DNA of 64,000 nucleotides from Ignelater luminosus (GCA_011009095.1 VTPC01000423.1:179419-243418), one strand, 5' to 3'; positions 14,507 to 26,980 are shown, counted from the stretch's first letter. Translations and numbers: made by a program. The notes: generated by a model not told the origin, from the letters alone.

Positions 14507-15429
14507 ATAAGCTTGAAGGGTAACTCTCCAACCTAACGCCATCCGGTTCGTTCATTGTTTTAATTATGACAGCTGCCGGATCCCTAGCACATAGATCTTT
14601 AAGCGTTAGCATTTGAATTTCCTTGTTTACAAGTATGCATGTTGTAGAAATCTCCTGCATATTATCGTAGATTGGTTCATTACCTACCTTAGCAAGACCT
14701 CTTATCTTGTAACTACTTGTTGGTAGTTGGTATTGTTGATGAGTAAAACTCCCGGTGAACCGTCATATCAATGGAGCCAAATCAACAACTGAGATTTGCA
14801 TGTACAAATTGATCGGACTTGAATATACTCAGTGACCTGTAAATTGCAACACGAAGGTGTGCGTACTTCTTGATCAAACTTTGAGACTTCTTATAGTTTT
14901 TTTTGAACATTCTTAGTCGGTGTCTTTCTTTCGACTTTCAGTCGACACAACGTGTCTTTTTTGGCGCTGTAGGCATTCTTTATTAATTGATCTGGCATTA
15001 GAACCTACAAGACCTATTGTGTATGGCTTGCATTACATGTGGATGGTATAGGTTGTTCAAAGAAACCTAAGATATATTTCACGATACCTTGCTCAAGATT
15101 GCTAGGTCTATACTTGACTACAAAAACCAAAGCTTCACTTTTTGTTCACCAGTGAAATAGCCTTTTTCTTTCTTGCAGCGTGAATTGTTTTCTAGTCTCG
15201 ATGTAAAGAGGAAATTATTTATTACACAGTGACCTTTAAGGACTTCTTAACCCCTTAGTCTTCCTAGTTCTTCTAATATTTAAAATGAACATTATCAATT
15301 TATTCTAAGTATCATTTTCTTTTAACGATTGCTTATGCAATCTCCTCAAGCTGATTTTGGTTTGATTAATGGTCTAGTACCACAGTTCGTATCAGCTATT
15401 ACTTTTCATCTCCGGCGATGCCGTGTATG

Positions 15430-15715
15430 AGCTTGTTGCGTTCTACCAACCTTACTAGGTCACTGTGGTATTCTATTAAGCTTTATCTGCAGTCGGGTTT
15501 TCCACCATCCGTTTACTTATCGATTACTTTTAAATACTTTACTTCCGCAACTACTGCTAGTCTAGTTCCATACGGATGTTCTTCAGCTTATCGAAATCTT
15601 TTCATTATAAAAAGAATAACTGAAATTTTTGTGGGATTAACCAAAACTCTTCCATTTCTCCATTCCTTTTAAAACTTCATTTAGCATCGTACCGTATAGC
15701 AGAGAAGGCACCAAC
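15430..15715 (-). mobile_element. Degenerate LINE RT C-terminal fragment
   Basis: On the minus strand one frame reads VNPTKISVILF, then EVKYLKVI about 30 codons later. These match the VNPxKTxxVLF...EVKYLGVxLD blocks that follow the RT active site in R1/LOA/Jockey-type LINEs. In-frame stops lie after the first block and after the second. The sequence down to about 14430 may be the 3' remainder (RNase H and tail), but I could not recognise motifs there. The nearby linker fragment at 13440-13975 lies on the wrong side to be the 5' part of this copy, so these are two insertions or a rearrangement. Confidence 0.55.
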
Positions 15716-16059
15716 CTTCTTGTAGGAATATCCTACTAATGGTCATCGTTGAGTGAAGCTGTGTTATTTATTATGCCTGCAAGCAAGTATCTATTTAATT
15801 CTAGTTTAATTGACTGTTGATTTCCAGTTTCCAGCTTTTCATGTATCCAGTCACATCGTTGATTGAGTTAGTGGTGTCCTCTAAAGCTGTCTGGACAAAT
15901 GGAGCAGGAGCCTAGACAAAGTGGTAAGACTATCTTTATTACTAGACAGAGTGATAAATCTTACAACAGTTGTGACAATTTAGAAAGCTAAAGATGTACA
16001 AATGGTGGGAAAGGAATTGAACAAGTGAATGAATGCAGCCGACAATACGAAGTATGAGT

Positions 16060-16270
16060 AACGGAGAGGTGATTATAGAGTGGGTTTCCTAAATCGATGC
16101 TGTTTGTTATCGAGACAGGACATAGTTAGAAGAAGAAATCCGAATGGTAATACAGGAGATCTGAAATTATTTGGAAATGTTGAACACATCTGTAAGATAG
16201 TTGTAAAAAGGAAGTGTAGGAATCCAAATAAATATAATTGACACAGAAAAGAAATTTAGGAGAGGGTACA
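16060..16270 (+). mobile_element. Possible LINE ORF2 C-terminal remnant
   Basis: In shifting frames the plus strand gives LEEEIRM and then KLFGNVEHICK, followed by a basic KRKCRNP stretch. The order resembles the NEEIRR...LxWxGHVxRM...RRRGRP tail seen at the C-terminus of many insect LINE ORF2 proteins. The match is weak and broken by stops, so this is tentative. Confidence 0.35.
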
Positions 16271-18105
16271 ATAAACTTGGATCATACTACAGTGAAAGTA
16301 GTAGAACCTGAGGTGCTTGTGCGTTGCGTTGCTTTAGATGTAATGGCTTTGACCAGATGTAAAAGCATTGGATGTAAAATGAAATTTGGGGTTAGATGGA
16401 GGTCAACATTGAGTGGATGAAATTAGAGTGTATTTGTAAAAAGATGGTTTAGTTTCTAAAGAGCACTCAGCATCGGATCGGTGTACATGAGAAAATTGAA
16501 GGTAGCAGTTCAAGAATCAGTGATGAGGGAGAGTCAAAATAGTATTTGTTTTGAGAATCAAGAAGGATTTAGAGTATTGAATTTGTGAAGACAGGATTAA
16601 CAAGGCCTATTACTAGAAGAACCAAATATTGAGTTGGATTGCAGGGAAAGTATTTACACTCTCGCTAATATTCGAGGAATGGAGTTGAAGAAAATGTTGT
16701 CTCAGTGATGGTTTTGTTAGAGCTTTTTACTATCTCTAATTATACTAAACCTTTCCGTCTTTCTTTTTCACATTCTTTATCTGCTTCTGGCGGGTGGGCC
16801 GCCTTCTTTCCTAGGGGAGTATTGTATGTTCTGTCCTTTTTTGCGAGTCTACTAAAGAGCTCACCTTGGTAAGTAAGCTTCTGAAATATTTGCATAGTAA
16901 AACCTTACTTTCACGTTTTTGCAGCACTTGCTCCAAGAAACTACGAGACTTCCACAGGGCGTTGTTATAACTGTAGGGGATACTCCCCCAGAGTCTAGGT
17001 TCCACAAGAAATCTGCATGTCTGCATCTTTGTTGTCTTTTGCGAGTAACTGACTATTAAAATCTTCCATTTCTTTAGTAGCTCATTATGAAGTTACCAAG
17101 TTAATAGCTGTGGAACTAGACTTTTCTTGGTAAATGGTAAATGTATTGCGGTGGTTATTCCTAATGCAGGGTGGAGCAATGCTAACCCGTATTTGGTTTA
17201 ACCTATGAATTCATGTGTTAACTGAAGAACATTAAATCACAATGTTTCTTGTTTTGTATAAGATATCAACGTATAATGCACATGCAGCATACGCCTTGAA
17301 ATAAATTTAAATGTCATATTATGTAGATTCTAGAAGAGACAAACCTAAGCGAGAGATCAAGGTTTCGACAAATAGATAAGTTGCGATGGAACAAACAAAA
17401 TAGTGTTGAATGGAAAGAAATAGTTAAGAGTGGAATATAACACAAATTTTATAGATACGCATATGATGTAGTGTATAACCAAAATACACGCGTCAAATTA
17501 TAAGAAAAATCTTTCGATTAAAGTAGCTTTAGATGTGTTTCGTTTCATATAATTCTTATTTTAGGAATAACTTGCTGTAACATGCTACATCTTTCGTGTT
17601 TTATAAGTATTAAAAGAATATTAACGCTATTTGATACCTTAAAACCTTTTAACTTTCAAATAATCAGAAAAAATATATAAAAGACAACTTTTGTTTTAAT
17701 TCGTAGAATTATTAAATATTCCTCCCGTTCAGTAGGCTATAATACAGGAAGTAATTTTCAAGGGAAACCATAAATTAATTCAGATATTTATTGTTGATTA
17801 TGAATAATTAATAAAACAATCATATAAAAAAATTTATTTAAATAATAATTAATTAGGTACAAAAGATGCATATAAAATTTATTTTCACAAAGTTTACACT
17901 CTCACTAAAGAGACTAGCTTTGTTTCAGATCTAACTAATTAAAATAAAAGTTTGTGAAAATAGATTTTCCTAATTTTTCAGTTATCATATTTTTCTTGTT
18001 TTAATTTTTTCTTTTGTATATTGAAGAATATGCTTAGGTAAAGTTAAATAAAAAAAATACCCTTTCTAGTTTATTTAAAATAAACCCTTAAAATATTCGC
18101 TGATT
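16271..18105. other. No gene recognised
   Basis: Open frames at 16238-16420 (plus) and 16811-17026 (minus) have no family resemblance. The 17.5-18.1 kb part is very AT-rich and forms the 3' flank of the minus-strand cuticle gene. Confidence 0.45.
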
Positions 18106-18111
18106 TTTATT
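18106..18111 (-). terminator. Poly(A) signal AATAAA for the cuticle gene
   Basis: On the minus strand a canonical AATAAA lies about 75 bases past the TAA stop of the cuticular protein gene, which gives a short 3' UTR. Further AT-rich candidates occur beyond it. Confidence 0.55.
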
Positions 18112-18184
18112 TTACATCATGGTTACTTAAATTACATATTACTTATAAAATAGGTAAGACACTAAACTTAATAGGAAATTTAGT

Positions 18185-19747
18185 TTACCAGCCAACGTGT
18201 TTAAGTTTTTCAGCTTCTACAGCGGCGAGGTGAGCTGCTTTCGCTTGTGCAACTTCGGGTGTATCAGCGGGTATTCCAGCAGCGGTTATAGAAATTCCAG
18301 GTGCTACGCCGACAACTGCAGGAGCAGGTGCGACGGCGGCGGCTGCGGTAGCGGCATTAGCTGCGGCGGCGGCATTAGCTGCGGCGGCGGCATTAGCTGC
18401 GGCTGCGGCGTTATTTGCGGCGGTGGCATCGGCGGCTATTTTAGCTTCGACAGCGGGAGCTGCACCTACAGCAGCTACAGCAGGGGCGCCAGCAACAGTA
18501 GCTATTCTAGCGAATGGAGCTCCTAATACGGTGTTGTAGGCAACAGCACCAGGTACTGCAAATGCTCCGCGTACTGCAAGAGCTCCAGGTACTGCAACAG
18601 CTCCAGGTACTGCAACAGCTCCAGGTACTGCAAAAGCTCCAGATACTGCAACACCTGGAGCAGCAGCGATGACACCTGGTTGTGAGGCGGTGACGGTAGT
18701 GTAGGAATAAGATGATGGTGCTAAGACGGCGGCAGGGGCGGATGCGATTCCAACAGTTCCTAATGGAGCAGCGATGGCTGCGGTTTGAACGGCGTCGATT
18801 GTAACGGCAGCTGGAGCGTCAACTTTTACGGCAGCAGCGGGGGCAGCGGCGACTTCTACAGCAGCTGGAGCTGCGGCGACTTCTACAGCAGCTGGAGCAG
18901 CGGCAATTTTTGCGACTGGAGCGGCAGCAACGGCAACTTTTGGTGCAGCGGCGGCGGCGGCTGCAGCAGCATTGGCAGCTGCAGCAGCGTTGGCGGCTTC
19001 GATGGCGTTAGCAGATGCAACCAATGCTTTAGCTTCTTCTTGAGCTGCGAAATGAGCGGCTTTAGCTGCTGCTACTTCAGGACTGTCACCGATTTGTTTG
19101 GGTGCTTCTGGGGCGGGAGCAATGGGAGCGACTGGAAGATTTGTAGCGGCTACTCTGAAACCGTTGAATGCGTCTGAAGTGTAAGAGACAGATTGAATTT
19201 TTCCTGCAGCATCTACGTAATTATAACCGCCGCGAGTAATTCCATCGATTGTCTTGGCTTCAGCTTTAGATGAAAGTGGAGATGCGTATCCAAAACTGTA
19301 TTGCCCAAGCACGTCTTGAGCGTGATATTGACTGGAAACTGCTCCGACTACCCCTACAGCTACTGGAGCAGCTGCAACGGCGGCTACTGGGGCAGCAGCT
19401 ATTCTAGCTGATACAACGGCAGGAGCTGCGGCAATAGCTGGAGCAGCGGCTACGTGGGTTGATACAACAGCAGGAGCTGCGGCTACGTGGGTTGATACAA
19501 CAGCTGGAGCGGCGGCTATATTGGCTGATACAACAGCAGGACCGACGGTTTCGTAGACAGCTGGGGCCCCAGCTGCAACAAAGGCTGGAGCTGCTGCAGC
19601 GACGTATCCGGGAGATACTGCTGATACAATAGCACCGGAAGGAGAAGCGGAATACGTAGTCACAGAAGCTAGGTGAGGTGCTAAGATGCCGGATGGTTTC
19701 GCCACGGCGACGGCAACCACGACGGATAGAATGATTAAGACTTTCAT
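18185..19747 (-). CDS. Alanine-rich RR-type cuticular protein
   Basis: A 520-residue secreted structural protein of the chitinous cuticle. Residues 1-16 form a typical signal peptide with predicted cleavage after VAVA. Residues 17-140 are low-complexity Ala/Pro/Val repeats (AAPAVVSTHV twice and variants). Residues about 143-205 form a Rebers-Riddiford chitin-binding domain: GQYSFGY, GGYNYVDAAGKIQSVSYTSD and NGFRV fit the G-x-Y-x-Y-x-D-x-x-G...V-x-Y-x-A-D...G-F pattern, ending at NLP. A TPEVAxAKAAHLAA-type motif follows at about 221-242 and recurs at the C-terminus (about 494-520, ending KHVGW). Between the two lie Ala-rich tracts, AVPGAVAVPGA repeats and ANAAAAANAAA tracts. Its high GC comes from Ala codons and contrasts with the AT-rich flanks; the long antisense frames across it are shadows. 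Most insect RR genes carry an intron near the start, inside the signal peptide, but here the frame runs uninterrupted. The first Met is preferred because the signal peptide follows it at once, about 70 bases after a TATA box. The domain does not clearly fall in RR-1 or RR-2. Confidence 0.92.
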   Translation of the reverse strand: MKVLIILSVVVAVAVAKPSGILAPHLASVTTYSASPSGAIVSAVSPGYVAAAAPAFVAAGAPAVYETVGPAVVSANIAAAPAVVSTHVAAAPAVVSTHVAAAPAIAAAPAVVSARIAAAPVAAVAAAPVAVGVVGAVSSQYHAQDVLGQYSFGYASPLSSKAEAKTIDGITRGGYNYVDAAGKIQSVSYTSDAFNGFRVAATNLPVAPIAPAPEAPKQIGDSPEVAAAKAAHFAAQEEAKALVASANAIEAANAAAAANAAAAAAAAAPKVAVAAAPVAKIAAAPAAVEVAAAPAAVEVAAAPAAAVKVDAPAAVTIDAVQTAAIAAPLGTVGIASAPAAVLAPSSYSYTTVTASQPGVIAAAPGVAVSGAFAVPGAVAVPGAVAVPGALAVRGAFAVPGAVAYNTVLGAPFARIATVAGAPAVAAVGAAPAVEAKIAADATAANNAAAAANAAAAANAAAAANAATAAAAVAPAPAVVGVAPGISITAAGIPADTPEVAQAKAAHLAAVEAEKLKHVGW

Positions 19748-19816
19748 GATGATGATTGATTAGCGCTACTGGAATACCAGAACTCGCTAAAACTGTGACG
19801 AATTCGCGTGGACACA

Positions 19817-19824
19817 CTTTTATA
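19817..19824 (-). promoter_or_regulatory. TATA box of the cuticle gene
   Basis: TATAAAAG on the minus strand lies about 70 bases upstream of the ATG at 19747. This leaves room for a transcription start about 30 bases downstream and a 5' UTR of about 40-45 bases. The TATA-driven, short-leader layout is usual for strongly and stage-specifically expressed cuticle genes. Confidence 0.7.
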
Positions 19825-19829
19825 GGTTG

Positions 19830-21180
19830 ACCACACCTAAAGGGATACTACGATCCAGTTTTTCCCATTGTGAATATATTTGGCAGACTCGTTGACTTTG
19901 AAAACCGTTTAATTTTATTGCACCACGCATTATCAAGGACGTCGCGAAGAGGTAGCGTCCGTAGGCATAGTGATTTTAATAAAAAAAATTGGTGATTTTC
20001 AGCGGGCTATGAAATCTAAAAGAGAATTGCTTCATTTCCATTGGTTTACAATAATGTACATTTGCATTTACGAGGTTAGTAGAAAAGTTGCAAGTTCTAC
20101 TTATTTTTATTGTTATAAAATGTTAACAAATAACAATGCAATATTCAACACTCCCTGTTTGCATAAATTAACTATTTTTATGTTCACCAGGGAATGCTAA
20201 TAGTAACATGTAACTAGTGTTACCTAATTAATAGAATCTTGCAATAATCAAATTTAATATTTATTTGGTTACTTTGGTCAAATTATTTGGGAATTAATGA
20301 ATGACATTTAGAAAAGAAACAGAGCAATGCATGTTGATTATTGAAAAGTTTCATAAACGTACTTGAACCGGACTGGTATTGCGTGTCCGTGAACTTCAAG
20401 TCGCTTGTTGAAGACATTGAACGGTAATAATTACTGTTTTGGATTTTACAAAAGATTTTACTTTAAAAAATCAGGTCGATGCAAACTTCCAATATTTGAA
20501 AGTAATTTATTTACCAGTTAGCATTAATTTACTAAATTTTACATTAATTCTCCATATAGTATCTGCGTAGAATTCTGCCCAACCTAGCTATCAAAATATT
20601 TTATGTAATTCATTTTAATAAAATAATTCCGTTTCCCATAAAATCTAAAAAAGAAATTCTTTTTAAATATATGCTACACATAATAAAGAAAATCCAATAT
20701 CTATGCAACACGTAATCTTGTTTGCTTTAAACATATGCAGATTTATTTTAAACTCGTTTTAAAATTGTTTGCCTATTAATTATCACGACATATTCAAAAG
20801 AATAAAGGTAGGCAAGACAGGTATTACATAAATACAGAAGAATCTAAAATTATCAGAGTAGCCGGAAACGTTTATCTTAATGTTTTAATGTAAAAATAAA
20901 TTTTAAACGAATAATCGATATAATACCTTTTATGTATCGAACATGACGTAACTGATGGTGAATTTTACATGAGATACATTTTTACGTAATAAATTGCCTA
21001 AACTCTAAGGACATTTCAAATTACACGCGCATATACAGCATGTATTAAAGAAACGCATAAAGGTGAAACAAAGAATATTGTTTTGCTTTTAAAACAAGTG
21101 GTACAGTGGTATATAATTACTTGAATCATTCTTTTCTTTTCAATAATTAATTTTTATTTATTTGTTTTTAAAAATGTTCT
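19830..21180. other. 5' flank of the cuticle gene, no gene recognised
   Basis: The first few hundred bases upstream of the TATA box probably hold its regulatory sites, but I cannot single out any. The rest is AT-rich with no coding pattern. Confidence 0.45.
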
Positions 21181-21356
21181 ATACAGTGTCCACATTTCGA
21201 TGCTCACTATCGGGGTCTCGGAAATTGTAAGAGATACGAACTCGATTGAATTAAAAAAAATTTGTCTATTTTGGAGCTGAGTTTACTTATGCTTTTGGTT
21301 TTTCAAAAAAGTTCACGGCTTGCTAGATATTTGCTAAAAACGAAATTATCTATTTT
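21181..21356 (+). repeat. Solo arm of the TACAGTGTGTCCC foldback family
   Basis: This starts ATACAGTGTCCACATTTCGA, continues with GATGCTCACTAT and GAGATACGAA, and ends with GCTAAAAACGAAATTATCT. The same blocks make up the right arm (reverse complement) of the foldback at 58833-59474. Only one arm is present here. A third, more diverged arm lies at 26981-27165. Confidence 0.65.
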
Positions 21357-23096
21357 AATTCGGTGCTATTTGGAACCAACCACTTAACCAAACGTCCAAA
21401 AACTGATTTTGTAGCAATTTCTGATGCATGGATCTTCTACTTCTGTTAAGATGTTCATATAGTAATTATATCATTAAAAGTACACTTCAAAGTAAGATTA
21501 CGTTATTTCTTTTTCTTGCTGTGGCAATATTTCAATACAATGAATATACAGAAAGATATAAGAATAGTAAAGCTCTAAATACCAATGTAATACTGTGTAA
21601 TACAAACTACGATAAAAATGGGAAGATGGGAAGATGGGAGAACAGCCTTCAAAAAAAATTCACATTTTATGGTCACCATCCATCTATCTGTGTTCTAAGT
21701 AAGACGATTCTGCAAATAGTCTCTAACAGTTTCTTCGACTAAAGTCCTTGCGTATAAAAATATCTTGCAGAGAAAGTTCTGCTCAAATTTCATAGAAAGA
21801 AAATGCTTTCACATTAAACCCCATAATTAGTCAACAAATTGGATCCACCTCCATAGAGTCAGATACAGAAGAAAGACTGCGTGCTACTGCAAATCTTCAC
21901 GTTTAAACTGCATAACATAAATAAACTATATCAACCAGTATAGAGGAAATGCAAGATACTATGTAGTACAAACTGTTCACTCTAGGGTTGGAAGATGTTT
22001 CCCAACAACTGCCATAAGACAGTAAAGCCATAATATGTCTTTTGAAAGAAATGGAGCTCACAATCTGATTTCATAGCGTTTATATTTAGTTATGTATGTA
22101 AATTACAAATTTAAATACAAACAAAAGAAAGAATAAAAAGCTATAAAGAAATGAAAAAGAGCTGGAGCTTCAAATGCCTTCCAGGCCAAAGAATTATCTA
22201 AACTTACAGGGAATATTCTTTATCTGTAGGATATCTTCCAATTCAAAATTAAAGAAGATCCAGGTTTTCAGGTGGAAAGGGGCGATTAGATCTAGATACT
22301 AAATAGAGAATTTGATTGAATGATGTTTTCTATATTATCACTAATCAACAACCTCCTGCAGATGTACCTTTCCTTTTGCTGAAAATAACAAATCAATAAC
22401 CAAAGCAAATAAATCAGCAATTGACGATGACGATACAAATAATGATAAAAAAAGATTTTTAAAAAGTTAGAAAAAAATGAATTTCAAGTTGGATGATTAA
22501 TGTGGCAGTTCGAGACAAAGATCTCTAGCTTTTTGGTTTTAATTAGTTTGCTTTGATAGATTACACCTAATGTTTGCATTCTATTAGCATATAGTACATA
22601 TAACCAGAAGAAATTTAGAAATGATAGGCTAACCTTTTACTAAAACCCAGTTCTATTTTACTGTACAGGATGGGTCAGATTGGTTGTCCTTAAGCGTTAT
22701 CGAGATGTCTAGTAGCTTTGTAATGATGGTAGCAAAGAACATTTTCATGACCATAAGTACCTTTTTTATTTTCAATTCAATTGTGGCAATAAATTTACTT
22801 TCTAAATATTGACAAAAAGCTATTGTTTTCTAATAACAACTGGTGCTCATATCTTGCTTGTACAGAATGGTTCTGAAATAGCTGTCCGAAGTCTGGAATT
22901 AGTCTAAACTCGTAAGAATGAAAACAGTTTTTATACATGTAAATATTTCCTAATATGTACGGTTTTCTAGATATAAGGTATCAAAGATGAACATCCTTTT
23001 GAATACCCACCACTAATAAAAATACATAGATTAAATGCTACAAGAAAAATGATTATTGTCTTCTAATAAACATACAATAAATTTTATTTAAATAAT
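21357..23096. other. No gene recognised
   Basis: AT-rich. A 104-codon frame at 21428-21742 has no recognisable domain. Two TACAGGATGGGTCAG-like and TACAGAATGGTTCTG-like starts near 22668 and 22860 may be eroded transposon ends. Confidence 0.4.
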
Positions 23097-23462
23097 GCGG
23101 ATCAGGTTAGTTGAGAGGGTCACGGGGGTACTGAATCTAGGTACCTGAAGTGCTACAAAAATTTAACATGCAGTTCTATGAGATAACATAACCTAACCTA
23201 ACCTAACTTAACTAAACCTAGCCTCTAATCTAACATCTAATCTAACCTAACCTCTAACCCAAACTGTAACCTAACTTGTAACTTAACCTCCAACCTAACC
23301 TCTAATTTAAGCTCTAACCTAACTTCTAACTCAACCTCTAACTTAACCTCTAACCTAAATGCACACAGCTTTTTAACGGAGCTTTTCCGGCGCCTAGACT
23401 CAGTACCCACATGACCATCTTTGCAAGTCTGACAATATGACACCTCAACTAACCTGATCCGT
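23097..23462. mobile_element. MITE-like element with an internal CCTAA-type minisatellite
   Basis: The left end GCGGATCAGGTTAGTTGAG and right end CTCAACTAACCTGATCCGT are inverted copies. The match resumes further in: GGGTACTGAATCTAGG at about 23125 against CCTAGACTCAGTACCC at about 23394, with a short extra insert in the right arm. The element is 366 bp. Flanking AAT on both sides (23094-23096 and 23463-23465) may be a 3-bp target duplication. No transposase is present. About half of its length is the minisatellite listed separately. Confidence 0.7.
23183..23363. repeat. Degenerate CCTAA / CTAACCT minisatellite
   Basis: The left part is near-perfect (CCTAA)n, the complement of the insect telomere repeat TTAGG. 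It grades into units such as TAACCTCTAACC and TAACCTCCAACC with many single changes. The array sits wholly inside a MITE-like element, so it is probably amplified DNA within the element and not a healed chromosome end. Confidence 0.75.
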
Positions 23463-26400
23463 AATAGACGGGCATACAGAAGTCCAGCCTAATATACATA
23501 TAATCCGTTCAAGATGTTTCTGGGTCGTATATGGCTGTGGCAGAATTTCAAACACATTGTTATACTTTTATTTTATTATATCAAATTATCTTTTCTTGTT
23601 TTGTTTCGTTTTTATTTTTCATTCAAACTCAATAGAAGAAAAAGGTTCGGTTAGCACTTAATTTTTGTGACGGCGTTTAGTAACTTTGAAAGTATATTAG
23701 TAGGCAAGAATTTAGATTGATGGTCAAATTTCATTAACAAAATTCAAAGCGAGACGCAACTGACTATGAACTCAAACTAATTTGATCTATATGTGGCCGT
23801 GTTGAAAATGTGAGTTCACACCGATATTTCGAGGCTTTTGGATTTTATTGCTAGACTATCCGATGCAGAGATCCAATCTTCAAAGTTTCTACTGAGGTAA
23901 GAGTCGTGTTTACTTGTTTTTTTGCTTATCGGCACAACAGTTTAAAAATTGGAAATTACTGACAACTTATTGGAAATTAAATTCATTTCATTAAATTCTA
24001 TTCTATTCTATTCGCTTTTTTACCAAACATAAATCCTATACAAATATGTCCAAAGATGTTTCATAGTAATGCTAAGTAGTACTTAACAGTAATGAATTTA
24101 ATTACGATTAGCAACACATTTGATCAGTTGGTAATGCCAACAATTGAAACATTATTTCAACTTTAAAACTAATACAAAATGTCTCAAACAACCATGGATA
24201 TAGAGTTGCCACAGATTCATGGGATTAAAATAAGTTGATTGGATCCAACTTACCCACATGCCAAAATTCTCTGTTTGCCATGACTTTGCAAATTTATGAA
24301 AAAATTCTGTTTTTTTAAATGACTCCAAAAAGGTTTAAACGCATTGAATCCTGTGAAAAAGTATTTAAAATTTGATTACAGTGGGGTAGATTTAAGAGCC
24401 AGTGTACCCCTTTTCAAGTAAAAAAACTGCACCCTTGATAAGCCAATTTTTTACACATTTTTTAAAACTTTAAAGCTTCAAGTTTAGGATAAGTATCTTC
24501 TAAAAAGATTTTCAGTGAGATAAATCTTCGCATTGGATGAAGAACTATAATACAATGGCATTTAAGTGCGGTTGAAACATTAAGCGCCTTCCAGATATTT
24601 ATTTTAAATCTACCAGGAATATATTTGTTTATTAAATCCTGAACCTTTAAGAAATATCCTTAACACCTACTGAGAGAATTGTTCAAGGAAATTCTGAGCA
24701 AACTTTTACTTATATAGTAATCATTTATGAGGGTATTCCGGCTTGCATTATTTTTTATTATTGTGTTTTCGGGACTGAAATTCAGAAGATACAAAATTTG
24801 GAATTTAGATACCCGGATCAATCATACACGAATTGTGATTAAAAATCTTGCCACTGAAAGATGTCACTAAATTCTGCTGAAAGCAAGGAAGAGCAATATA
24901 GTTAAAGCTAGCAACAGTTGAATTTTACTTTCTTTGAGTGATGATAACGAATACATTAAGTTTACTTTTTTAAAATCCATGATTTTGATAAAATAAGTTT
25001 ACCTTTAGTAAATATCGAGTTGATTGAGTAATCAAGGTCGAATCACTTAAACCATATACAGGTTTCACTGAAGACTTTTTCCATTCAATCATACTAGCGT
25101 AAAGAATACTAGAAGAAGAGAAGTAATAGTGAAAAAGAATAGATAACTTGTCATGTGGCATTCAATAAACAATCTCAATATTGAAATTGAGATCTGTAAT
25201 AAAATTGTCAAAAAAAAAATAATTCAACGAAAGGAAAATTATATCAACCGGTAAACCAACGCAAGGGGGTAATTCTAGTTTTACAGGTTATTGCTCCTTC
25301 CTTATTAATTACACCAAACGACCTTTAAAAGTCGAGTATCATAAAAATTCTTTTTGTTAAATTAAATAGGTGTTTACGAGTTATTATAATATCATTCTAC
25401 TAAAATTAGTATCGTTCAACCTAAAAAAAAAGGTAAAAACAAACAAAAAAAGGAGACAAGTCATCAAGGAAACAATAATAACAGAAATAATTTTGCATCA
25501 AATATTTTTATGTATAATACTCATGTATAATACCACATTCTTGGACAAGGCGTGGTTTGACGAACACTGTCAAGAACACTGGTTAGCAATGAAATAGACA
25601 AATTAACAACGGAATTTTTGTTAATATTTATAATTATAATCCGATAGTTAAAATGCCATGTTTTGTACAAGAAATGTCAACAGTCAATAATTCTACATAA
25701 GCCCGTATGAATAACCGAAAATGGACGTCACGTTTTGTTAATTAGGGATTAATTAATAATGAGGATTGCGTAACGTTAAAAATTATTTAAAAGATAATCG
25801 GGCATTTCAGTTTTATGAAACCGCCGAAAACGGCGATGAATAGAAGCGATTAGTATAACAGTAATAGTTTTTTCTTGCATCAACAAAAGATTACCTAATT
25901 AGTTTTATTTAAATAGTACGTCATGTTTACATGTAGATACACGATTTATTAATACTTTATTTATTCTTAATATCGTACCGTTTAAAATATGCTAACTACT
26001 GAATCCTATTACTACATCGATTACAAAGCATTGCACAAAAAAGTCTAACGGGTCGGTTAGTAGAGTTACATAGGACTCCTGACTAATTGCAATAATCCAA
26101 TTCAAAGTACAACTACAGGAAGAATGCAAAATATTTTTTGGCAGTTGGTAGCAGACCGAAATTTTAGAGTAGGTTTACGTTACTGGGAATTCTTGTTTTC
26201 CCTTACATATTCTGCATAATTCAGGTCTTTCTACAGAAGGAAATATTTCATGTAGATAACTTACTAAGTACTATAGTCGAAAGATGCTAAAATGTTGTCA
26301 CAACATAGGCAATATACTTTACCTTGTAAAATCATTCACTCTTCTAACTACCCTTCTTAGAATCTTTTCGAATCTTTATTGGTGGTACGTGATGCCTTTA

Positions 26401-26980
26401 ATGTTAGGTCTTGCGCAGCGCCTAATCACAGCAATGCCTATGATGACAATTTTCTCTTTTGCACGTGCTTGCGTTTGGTTTATCGTGTGTCTCTTTGTTT
26501 TTCTAGTAACCAGTTGTTCTTCTTTGTAAACTGCTTCGTTTCTGCTATAAATTTCTGATTTGGCTTACCACAATTTCAATCTTTACTTTTTTAACACAGA
26601 GCAGATATTTTGTTTGCTAAATCTAATGGAGATTCCAAAAACACTAAAACAAGTCAATTCTTAAGTGGAGTAACAGCTTTTTTTAAGGGTGGAAACCTAT
26701 CCTTACATCTACGCCCATGGCTAAGAGAATTAATCATGCAAAGTTGTAGAAAGGTAGACATCCAAGACCATTCTACAAAGAATTCCAGCCTCAATTCCTC
26801 ATGCCATTTTTGAGATAGCATTAGAAAAACAAGAAATTGTTAGCAAGATTTCAACACCCCATATCTTGAAAACTATACTTGGAAGCGTTTTTAAACATAC
26901 ATTAGTTTATTAGACAAAGTACACTAGATTTTCATGTTTTATCACTTTTCAGAGTATTAAGAATTCCGCGTGAAAGACTA
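23463..26980. other. No gene recognised
   Basis: About 3.5 kb of AT-rich sequence. Open frames up to 81 codons (26284-26529) have no family resemblance. Confidence 0.4.

Noticed and set aside
18197-19817. Several long open frames antisense or out of frame across the cuticle gene (18197-18526, 18785-19177, 19404-19817)
   Set aside because: They mirror the GC-rich Ala codons of the real gene and encode Gly/Ser/Cys- or Arg/Ser-rich strings with no domain.
22665-22895. Two TACAGGATGGGTCAG-like starts about 190 bases apart
   Set aside because: They suggest eroded transposon ends, but no matching inverted partner was found.
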